Shown here: one piece after another, positions 1 through 5,607 of the stretch
Layout of the letters: each line of letters starts with the position of its first letter
Position numbering within the stretch: position 1 is the stretch's first letter
Source of the DNA: Nitrospinota bacterium
GTDB taxonomy: Bacteria > 2-12-FULL-45-22 > JACOWJ01
NCBI GenBank assembly: GCA_016176845.1
Contig: JACOWJ010000042.1
Coordinates: 1 to 7,274 of the forward strand
Length of the DNA: 7,274 nt
Direction of reading: 5' to 3'
Program-made: the position numbers and the translations under genes
The notes under the pieces: model-generated
What the model was told of the DNA's origin: nothing
Seen by the model: only the letters and a program-made list of their open reading frames with translations
The model's database searches: none

Positions 1-889
1 GCCCTGCTCCACGTTGGTCCCCTCCATCCGGACCACAATGGGCACCTGGATATGCAGGTTCTTGGCGGCCTCGACCACCCCTTGAGAGAAGACGTCGCAG
101 CGCAGGATCCCGCCGAAGATATTGATCAAGACTGCCCGGACGTGGGAGTCTGAGAGCAGGATCCGGAAGGCGTTCTCCACCATCTCGGCGGTGGCCCCTC
201 CGCCCACGTCCAGGAAGTTGGCCGGTTCGGACCCGGCATGCTTAATGATATCCATGGTCGCCATGGCCAGTCCAGCCCCGTTGACGATACAGCCCACGGT
301 GCCATCCAGCTTGATATAGTTCAAACGGTGCTTGGAGGCCTCGATCTCGAGGGGTTCCTCCTCGGTCAGGTCCCGGAGCTCCTTCAGCTCCGGATGGCGA
401 TAAAGGGCGTTGTCATCGAAGTTGAGCTTGGCATCCAGGGCCAGCAGGCGCCTATCTTCGGTTACGACCAGGGGGTTGATCTCCGCCAGGGAGCAGTCCT
501 TGGCCACGAAAGCCCGGTAGAGGTTGAGGATGAACTGCGTGGCCGAGTTGATTGACGATCCCCAGATAGAGCTCCCGGGCGATCTTCATCCCCTCCTCGA
601 TCAAGACCCGCCGCACGATCCTTCCCTCCGGGCCAGTTTGCGGGGTAACCAGAGGCTTGCCCAGCATCGCGGCGGCGATCCGCTCCGCCTCCTCGGGGCT
701 CGAGGCCAGCTTGATCCCGCCCCCTTTGCCCCTTCCGCCCGCGTGGATCTGCGCCTTCACCACCACGGTTCCTCCCAGGCTCTCGGCCACCTTCCTGGCC
801 TCAGCGGGACTGAAGGCCACTCCCCCCGGCGGGACCGCCACGCCGAACTGGGACAAGATCTCCTTGCCCTGATGCTCGTGGATCTTCAT
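1..889 (-). pseudogene. sucC: Succinyl-CoA synthetase (ADP-forming) beta subunit, internally deleted and frameshifted; 3' end outside window
   Basis: SucC forms the ATP-grasp/CoA-ligase beta subunit of the TCA-cycle enzyme that interconverts succinyl-CoA and succinate with ATP formation. The ATG at 889 begins [12 protein letters not shown] and runs through the ATP-grasp element [15 protein letters not shown] to the ELYLGIV segment, about 112 codons. The frame then changes. A second frame, open from about 552 to the window edge, reads [12 protein letters not shown], then [36 protein letters not shown] and [11 protein letters not shown], all standard SucC landmarks. Compared with E. coli SucC recalled from memory, about 60 residues that should lie between these blocks (the FMASTEGG region onward) are absent. 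The unshifted frame stops at 452, giving a 145-aa product with a foreign tail. About 30 C-terminal codons lie beyond position 1. The ATG overlaps the fumarase beta stop as ATGA and has an AAGGAGG ribosome site (894-900). Family identity is very secure; whether the lesion is biological or an assembly error cannot be told here. Confidence 0.9.
545..556 (-). other. Deletion/frameshift junction inside sucC
   Basis: Codons down to 556-554 (Val of LYLGIV) match the upstream SucC frame. Codons from about 543 downward (ATQFIL) match the downstream frame. The join must lie in these few bases. The preceding codons frame +Asn-Gln and the alternative Ile-Asn-Ser have no counterpart in SucC, so the exact breakpoint is not resolved. 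Confidence 0.8.
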
Positions 890-1449
890 GATGCCTCCTT
901 GCTATATTTTTTCCTACCCTCGCGGTACAGATCTCCTCCCCGGGCGTCATTGATGACCACCACGGGGAAATTCTCGACTTCCAGACGAACGATCGCCTCG
1001 GGCCCCAGGTCCTCATAGGCCACAACCTGCGCCTTTTTCACTGTCTTGGCCAGCAGGGCCGCCGCTCCCCCGGTTGCCCCAAAATAGACGCATTTATGTT
1101 GAACCATCGCCTCGATCACCTGGGGAGAACGGGACCCTTTCCCGATCATCCCCTTGAGCCCGCGGGCGATCAATTTGGGAGAATAAGCATCCATGCGGGA
1201 GCTGGTGGTGGGGCCGATGGAGCCGATTACCTTCCCCGGCTTGGCGGGGGAGGGACCGGCGAAATAGATCACCTGGCCTTGAAGGTCAATGGGCAGCTCC
1301 TCGCCCCGGTCCATCAAGGCCACCAGGCGGGCGTGGGCCGCATCTCGAGCGGTGTAAAGGATGCCATTCAAGAGGACGCGGTCCCCGATGCGCAGCCTCG
1401 ACACATCTTCTTCCGATAAAGGGGTGGTCAGTACAATGGGCTCGGTCAT
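886..1449 (-). CDS. Fumarate hydratase class I, beta subunit (Fumerase_C)
   Basis: This is the small (C-terminal-type) subunit of the two-subunit, oxygen-sensitive [4Fe-4S] fumarase that hydrates fumarate to malate in the cytoplasm. The 187-aa product has the usual family length and landmarks: TARDAAH (33-39, holding an Asp of the active-site region), GPTTSSRMD (79-87, substrate-carboxylate binding loop), GMIGKGSRS (100-108), [11 protein letters not shown] (123-133) and YEDLGPEAI (145-152). I chose the ATG at 1449 because GGAGAGGA lies 5 nt upstream and family members start just before the PLSEEDV segment. A longer reading from GTG at 1539 adds 30 residues with no family resemblance. The stop overlaps the sucC start (ATGA). 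The gene sits 93 nt behind the alpha subunit. The homologous L(+)-tartrate dehydratase beta subunit (TtdB) is the main alternative; the sucC neighbour favours fumarase. Confidence 0.93.
   Translation of the reverse strand: MTEPIVLTTPLSEEDVSRLRIGDRVLLNGILYTARDAAHARLVALMDRGEELPIDLQGQVIYFAGPSPAKPGKVIGSIGPTTSSRMDAYSPKLIARGLKGMIGKGSRSPQVIEAMVQHKCVYFGATGGAAALLAKTVKKAQVVAYEDLGPEAIVRLEVENFPVVVINDARGGDLYREGRKKYSKEAS
894..900 (-). promoter_or_regulatory. Strong ribosome binding site for sucC
   Basis: AAGGAGG on the minus strand, 4 nt before the ATG at 889 and inside the last codons of fumarase beta. Together with the ATGA stop/start overlap it fixes the sucC start and suggests coupled translation. Confidence 0.8.
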
Positions 1450-1454
1450 CTCTA

Positions 1455-1472
1455 TCCTCTCCGCCGCGGAGA
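1455..1472 (-). promoter_or_regulatory. Ribosome site of fumarase beta inside a short perfect dyad
   Basis: The minus strand carries TCTCCGC-G-GCGGAGA at 1472-1458. Folded as a 6-bp stem with a 3-nt loop it would cover GGAGA of the GGAGAGGA ribosome site (1462-1455). The dyad is seen directly; any effect on translation is inference. Confidence 0.4.
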
Positions 1473-1542
1473 CCCCTGCCATTGGACACGGGGAGAAGCA
1501 GCGGCTTTGGTTTGAAAGGGAAGTGCGGTTCTCGCGCACATC

Positions 1543-2382
1543 TTAAAGGGTTACTTCCTTGTGTCGGCTTGCATGGCAGTTGATATTCACCGCAACGGGC
1601 AAGCTGGCGATGTGGCAGGGACGAACTTCGATGTGGACTCCCAGGGCGTAGGTCCTTCCCCCCAGCCCCTGAGGACCCATCCCCAAGGCGTTGATCTTCT
1701 CCACGAGCTCACGCTCCACGGCTGCCAGCCCCGGGTCTGGATTCTCCGAGCCCAGAGGCCGCAGCAGGGACTTCTTGGCCAGCAGGGCCGCCACCTCAAA
1801 GTTGCCCCCGATCCCCACTCCCACGATCACCGGCGGGCAGGGATTGGGGCCCGCCTCCGAGGCCTTCTGGATCACGAACCGCTTGATCCCCTCCAGACCA
1901 TCGGACGGCTTCAACATAGCCACGCCGCTCATGTTCTCGCTGCCTCCGCCCTTCGGGGCTACCTTGATCCGGAGCTCCTCCCCTGCCACCAGCTCCATAT
2001 GGAGGATGATCGGGGTGTTGTCGCCGGTGTTCTTCCGGGTGAAGGGGTCGCAGACCGACTTGCGCAGGTAACCCTCCCGGTAGCCCTGTCTCACCCCCTC
2101 TTCGATCGCCTCTGACAGGAGACCTCCCTCGAGGTGGACTTCCTGGCCCAGCTCGGCGAAGACCACCGCCAGCCCCGTGTCCTGGCAGATCGGGACGCGC
2201 TCTTCGCGGGCGATCCGGGCGTTCTCCTTGAGCTCCTGCAGGATGGCGATTCCAGTGGGCGACTCCTCGGTCTCCAGGGCCCGATCGAAGGCGGCCAGCA
2301 CATCCTCCCCGAGGTCGTAATTGGCCTCCATGCAGAGGCCTTTCACCGCTTCAATGATTTTGGATACATGGATGGTTTTCAC
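1543..2382 (-). CDS. Fumarate hydratase class I, alpha subunit (Fe-S, Fumerase)
   Basis: This is the large subunit of the two-subunit class I fumarase. It carries the [4Fe-4S] cluster whose open iron site acts on fumarate/malate. The 279-aa product matches the family length. The three expected cluster cysteines are visible: Cys66 in ICQDTG, Cys182 in NPCPP and Cys269 in INCHASRH. Other signatures are RKNTGDNTP (116-124), KGGGSENMS (144-152) and GVGIGGNFE (188-196). Translation starts at GTG 2382 with GGAGAGG (2387-2393) 4 nt upstream; the N terminus (KTIHVSKIIEAVKGLCMEAN) matches family starts, and the nearest in-frame ATG would cut off helix 1. It is first in the operon, about 47 nt downstream of the predicted transcription start. 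L(+)-tartrate dehydratase alpha (TtdA) is a paralogous alternative, less likely beside sucC. Confidence 0.95.
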   Translation of the reverse strand: MKTIHVSKIIEAVKGLCMEANYDLGEDVLAAFDRALETEESPTGIAILQELKENARIAREERVPICQDTGLAVVFAELGQEVHLEGGLLSEAIEEGVRQGYREGYLRKSVCDPFTRKNTGDNTPIILHMELVAGEELRIKVAPKGGGSENMSGVAMLKPSDGLEGIKRFVIQKASEAGPNPCPPVIVGVGIGGNFEVAALLAKKSLLRPLGSENPDPGLAAVERELVEKINALGMGPQGLGGRTYALGVHIEVRPCHIASLPVAVNINCHASRHKEVTL

Positions 2383-2435
2383 ATGACCTCTCCAAGCTAG
2401 GGAATTAGAGGTTAAAGATTCGCAAATGACTCCCT

Positions 2436-2464
2436 AGTTTAGCCCTCAGTCCCATGGCTGTCAA
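2436..2464 (-). promoter_or_regulatory. Sigma70-type promoter of the fum-suc operon
   Basis: On the minus strand a perfect TTGACA (2464-2459), a 17-nt spacer and TAAACT (2441-2436, four of six consensus bases). The expected transcript start is near 2429, about 47 nt before the GTG of fumarase alpha. Found by reading only. Confidence 0.7.
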
Positions 2465-2485
2465 GCCCCCACCGGAAATCCGAAT

Positions 2486-2509
2486 GATGCTCCTCGCCCA
2501 TGGGGCATC
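2486..2509. promoter_or_regulatory. Dyad upstream of the hutH promoter, possible operator
   Basis: GATGC (2486-2490) and GCATC (2505-2509) form a 5-bp inverted repeat that encloses the palindrome CCCATGGG (2497-2504). It ends 7 nt before the hutH -35 and lies between two divergent promoters, where a shared regulator would sit. The arms are short and the two palindromes are not concentric, so this may be chance. Confidence 0.25.
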
Positions 2510-2516
2510 TCTCCAT

Positions 2517-2545
2517 TTGTCTCGGCAGGCCTTCATCGCTATAAT
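2517..2545 (+). promoter_or_regulatory. Sigma70-type promoter of hutH
   Basis: TTGTCT (2517-2522, four of six consensus bases), a 17-nt spacer and a perfect TATAAT (2540-2545). The start of transcription should fall near 2552, leaving a leader of about 40 nt before the ATG at 2593. Confidence 0.7.
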
Positions 2546-2592
2546 AAGAAGGGGAATTTCCTTATTTTGCTAACGCCTATGCGTGGTCGTTT

Positions 2593-4122
2593 ATGGAAAA
2601 GATCTATCTGGACGGAGAGAGCCTTCAGCTGGAAGAAGTGGAGCGGGTAGCTCGATGCCAGGCCCGGGTGGAGATCTCTCCCCATGCCCTGCGGAAGGTC
2701 CAGGAGTGCCGGCGGTATCTCGAAAGAGTGATTGCCCAAGGCTCCGCGATTTATGGCGTCAACACTGGCTTTGGCCACTTGAGCCACGTGCGGATCGATC
2801 CTCAGGATATTTTAACCCTCCAAAGGAACCTGATTTACAGCCACTCGGCCGGCGTAGGTCCCCTCTTTTCCGAGGAAGAAGTGCGGGCCATCATGCTGCT
2901 GCGGGCCCACGTCCTGGCCAAGGGTTACTCGGGCGTGAGGCCCGAAGTGATCCGGACTTTGGTCGAGATGCTCAATCGAAGCGTGATCCCCGAGATTCCC
3001 CAAAAAGGATCAGTGGGGGCCAGTGGCGACCTGGCACCGCTGGCCCATCTGGCTCTGGTCATGATCGGGGAAGGGGAGGCCAGCTATCGGGGGGAGAGGC
3101 TGAGCGGGGCCGAGGCCATGGCTCGCGCTGGGATCGCTCTCCTGGAGCTGCAGGCGAAAGAAGGGCTCTCTCTCATCAACGGCACGCAAGTGATGACCGC
3201 TCTGGGCGTTCTGGCCCTGCTGGCGGGCGAGAGGCTGTGTACTACGGCCGATATCGCGGGGGCCCTGACGCTGGAAGCGGTCAAGGGGACCAATACCCCT
3301 TTCCTCCCGCAGATTCAGCGCCTTCGCCCTCATCCAGGGCAGGCGGCCTGTGCCCATAACCTCATGATCCTCCTGCAGGATAGCGGCATCCTGCTCTCCC
3401 ATAAGTATTGCCCGAAGATCCAGGATGCGTACTCCTTGCGCTGTATGCCTCAAGTGCACGGAGCGGCGCGGGATGCCATGGCTTACGTACGAAAGGTCCT
3501 GGAGGTGGAGGTGAACGCTGCCACCGACAACCCGCTGGTCTTCCCTGAGGAGGATCTCGTCCTGACGGGGGGCAACTTCCACGGACAGCCGGTGTCACTG
3601 GCCCTGGATCTTCTTGGGATGGGGCTGGCAGAGCTGGGCAGCATCTCCGAGAGGAGGATTGAGAATCTGGTGAACCCTACCCTGAGTCATCTGCCCGCCT
3701 TCTTGGTGGAAAGAGGTGGCCTCAACTCCGGCTACATGATGCTTCAGGTTACGGCTGCTGCCCTGGTCTCCGAGAACAAGATCCTGGCATCTCCCGCCAG
3801 CATCGACTCCATCCCCACCTCGGCCAACAAGGAGGACCATGTCAGCATGGGGCCGATCGCTGCTCGCAAGGCCCGGGAGATCTTGGAGAACGTCCAAAGG
3901 ATCCTCGCCATCGAGCTCCTCTGTGGGGCTCAAGGCCTGGAGTTTAGCGACCCCAAGCAGGCCGGCCGCGGTGCGCGAAAGGCTTACGAGATGATTCGCC
4001 GGGAAGTCCCTCCCCTGGTTGAAGATCGGCCACTCTATCGGGAGATCGAGGCCTGCCTCCGCCTGGTCCGAGAGGGCATCATCGTTCAAGAGATACGCAG
4101 GGAGCTTGGGGAATTGAGCTGA
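2593..4122 (+). CDS. hutH: Histidine ammonia-lyase (histidase)
   Basis: Cytoplasmic enzyme that removes ammonia from L-histidine to give urocanate, the first step of histidine catabolism. The 509-aa protein is full length. The GSVGASGDLAPLAH segment holds Ala143-Ser144-Gly145, which cyclise to the MIO electrophile. Active-site residues known from Pseudomonas putida HutH are at equivalent places: Tyr54 (YGVNTGFG), His84, Asn196 (INGTQ), Gln277, Tyr280 and Arg283 (QDAYSLR), Phe329 (GGNFHGQ) and Glu414 (NKEDHVSM). The Ser83-His84 pair in YSHSAG is the histidine-type selectivity dyad; tyrosine lyases have His-Leu and phenylalanine lyases Phe-Leu there. The ATG at 2593 fits the promoter at 2517-2545, but no clear Shine-Dalgarno precedes it. 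No other hut gene is visible: the left neighbours are divergent TCA genes and the right neighbours envelope genes. Function is very likely; a role outside catabolism cannot be excluded. Confidence 0.96.
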   Translation: MEKIYLDGESLQLEEVERVARCQARVEISPHALRKVQECRRYLERVIAQGSAIYGVNTGFGHLSHVRIDPQDILTLQRNLIYSHSAGVGPLFSEEEVRAIMLLRAHVLAKGYSGVRPEVIRTLVEMLNRSVIPEIPQKGSVGASGDLAPLAHLALVMIGEGEASYRGERLSGAEAMARAGIALLELQAKEGLSLINGTQVMTALGVLALLAGERLCTTADIAGALTLEAVKGTNTPFLPQIQRLRPHPGQAACAHNLMILLQDSGILLSHKYCPKIQDAYSLRCMPQVHGAARDAMAYVRKVLEVEVNAATDNPLVFPEEDLVLTGGNFHGQPVSLALDLLGMGLAELGSISERRIENLVNPTLSHLPAFLVERGGLNSGYMMLQVTAAALVSENKILASPASIDSIPTSANKEDHVSMGPIAARKAREILENVQRILAIELLCGAQGLEFSDPKQAGRGARKAYEMIRREVPPLVEDRPLYREIEACLRLVREGIIVQEIRRELGELS

Positions 4123-4194
4123 CCTGGGCGATCGGCATCCAGGATTCCATTGCAATGTCCACGGGGGAGTGTTATCTTCCTAATGAAATACGGG

Positions 4195-4226
4195 TTTCCT
4201 CAGTGGGGATCCCAAAAGTATAAAAT
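4195..4226 (+). promoter_or_regulatory. Possible promoter of the TonB-like/repeat-protein pair
   Basis: The 156-nt gap after hutH turns AT-rich and contains TATAAA/TAAAAT overlapping at 4219-4226, with only a poor -35 (TTTCCT at 4195-4200). Transcription from here would begin about 45-50 nt before the chosen start at 4279. The short CCTGG/CCAGG repeat just after the hutH stop (4123-4143) has no T-run and is not a convincing terminator, so read-through from hutH is possible. Confidence 0.35.
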
Positions 4227-4278
4227 TGAGGGCGATAAGTTGTTCAGTGTGATAGAAGATTTAATGGAAGAGACTATC

Positions 4279-5583
4279 ATGAAAGTTAGGGGAAGGCCGG
4301 GAATTCTGGTCGAAATGAAGGGCATGCTGCTCTTTTCCTCGCTAGCCCATGCCCTGGCCATGGGGGTGATGGTCCTCCTTGTGGCTTACCTCCCTCATCG
4401 GGAGCCCTCCGTGGTCCCGATATACACCGTAAACTTGGTGGAATTGCCCAGTCCCACCCCCAAAAGCGAGCCCAAGAAAAAGGTTCGGCCTATCCGAGAG
4501 GTTACCCCCAGGAGGGAGAAGGCTAAAGAAGTCTTCCTCCCGAAACCGAAGGAAGAAAAGCCCAGGGAGGTTCAGAACCGGAGCAAGCCCGCCCCCATGG
4601 CCCAGGCGAAGCTCCTGCCCGAACCGAAAGCGGCGCCCTCCCAGGAAGCCGTTCAGGCCACGCCCAAGGAGACCCTGAAGCCTTCTGCTCAGGAGAGCGC
4701 CCCACCCCCAGTACAACCCAAGTCGTGGTCGGTGGCCCAACAGCTCCCTGTTTCCCCTAACCCGGGCTCCGCTCCCCCCTCCGCCTTGCGGAAGCTCCTT
4801 TCCTCAGAGCCTGCCCAGGGCTCGGGCGCCAACCCCTCTTCCACCCTCCTCGCTCAGCCTCCCGGACGCCCTCAAAAGGAAGAGATCTACCGGCCCTCGG
4901 CCCCTTCGGCCCGTGAGAGCGGCCCTCCTCCCCGAGAGGTAGGAGGGCTCCAGGAGGGAGATCCTACCGGGCGAGGGCTGACGAAGGGCCGGGGGCCGGC
5001 CTCGGGCATCGATCGCCTTTCTGCCGGCTTGGGCGGCACAGAGGGCCAGGTCGCCGGAGGGACGGGAGGAGGTTGGGGAGGAGGCCATGGAGGGAAGGGC
5101 TCGGGCTTTCAGGGCGGCAAGACGGGGAGGGGCGCTCCCGGTGGGCTGGGAGGAGGGGGGACCGGCACAGGATCGTACGGAGAAGGCACGGGCTTTCGGG
5201 CTCCTTCCCGACCCATCTCCATTGGCCCCCCTTCTAAGGGGGGACTCGGGGGCCTCGATGGCGCGCCAGGGGGGGGAAAATATATCCCCTTGAATACCGA
5301 CGATCCCGATTTGGGTCCCTATATGGCCTACCTGAAGGAGAGGATCGAGCGCTTTTGGTCCAGCCCGGAAGGGGCGGAAACCCTGAAGGGCGACGTGGTG
5401 CTGGCTTTCACTGTGGAACGGGACGGCAGTCTCTCGCGGGCCCGCGTGATAACCTCTTCTGGATATCGCATCCTCGACCGGGCGGTGGTAGATGCGGTAA
5501 ATCGTGCCGCTCCCTTCCGCCCTATTCCAGAAGAGATCAAAGAAAAAAGGCTCTCGCCCATTGGGACCTTTCATTACAAATAG
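4279..5583 (+). CDS. TonB/TolA-like energy transducer with Pro/Lys-rich and Gly-rich periplasmic region
   Basis: Proteins of this kind are anchored in the inner membrane, contact a TolQR/ExbBD-type proton-driven motor, and reach through the periplasm to act on the outer membrane. From ATG 4279 (GGAAG 8 nt upstream) the product is 434 aa. A short basic N terminus precedes a membrane segment at about 15-38 with Ser20-x3-His24, the spacing of the functional Ser-His pair in E. coli TonB. YTVNLVELP follows, typical of the family. Residues ~54-240 are rich in Pro, Lys, Glu and Ala; ~243-333 are Gly-rich. The C-terminal domain (~342-434) has YLKERIERFW, GDVVLAFTVERDGSL, SSGYRILDRAVVDAV and APFRPIPEE, closer to TolA/TonB_2 patterns than to classical TonB. 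The frame is open back to TTG 4150 (with ATG at 4183 and 4264), but that stretch is AT-rich and holds the possible promoter. No exbB/exbD/tolQ/tolR is in the window. It probably forms an operon with the repeat gene 24 nt downstream. Confidence 0.85.
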   Translation: MKVRGRPGILVEMKGMLLFSSLAHALAMGVMVLLVAYLPHREPSVVPIYTVNLVELPSPTPKSEPKKKVRPIREVTPRREKAKEVFLPKPKEEKPREVQNRSKPAPMAQAKLLPEPKAAPSQEAVQATPKETLKPSAQESAPPPVQPKSWSVAQQLPVSPNPGSAPPSALRKLLSSEPAQGSGANPSSTLLAQPPGRPQKEEIYRPSAPSARESGPPPREVGGLQEGDPTGRGLTKGRGPASGIDRLSAGLGGTEGQVAGGTGGGWGGGHGGKGSGFQGGKTGRGAPGGLGGGGTGTGSYGEGTGFRAPSRPISIGPPSKGGLGGLDGAPGGGKYIPLNTDDPDLGPYMAYLKERIERFWSSPEGAETLKGDVVLAFTVERDGSLSRARVITSSGYRILDRAVVDAVNRAAPFRPIPEEIKEKRLSPIGTFHYK

Positions 5584-5607
5584 TCAATCAAGAGCTGCCG
5601 AGTAAAA

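Noticed and set aside
886-1539. GTG at 1539 as the start of fumarase beta
   Set aside because: The extra 30 residues have no resemblance to the family, and ATG 1449 has a good ribosome site.
2583-3359. A 258-codon plus-strand frame overlapping hutH
   Set aside because: Out of frame with a well-conserved histidase; its composition is Gly/Arg/Pro-rich shadow sequence.
4123-4143. CCTGG/CCAGG inverted repeat after the hutH stop as a terminator
   Set aside because: Only 5 bp, an 11-nt loop and no T-run follow it.
4150-4278. N-terminal extension of the TonB-like protein from TTG 4150 or ATG 4183
   Set aside because: The stretch is AT-rich unlike the gene, holds a promoter-like sequence, and would add about 30-45 cytoplasmic residues not usual in TonB/TolA proteins.
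4804-5574. A 256-codon minus-strand frame opposite the TonB-like gene
   Set aside because: Low-complexity Arg/Ser/Gly/Pro translation that arises from the GC-rich third positions of the plus-strand gene.
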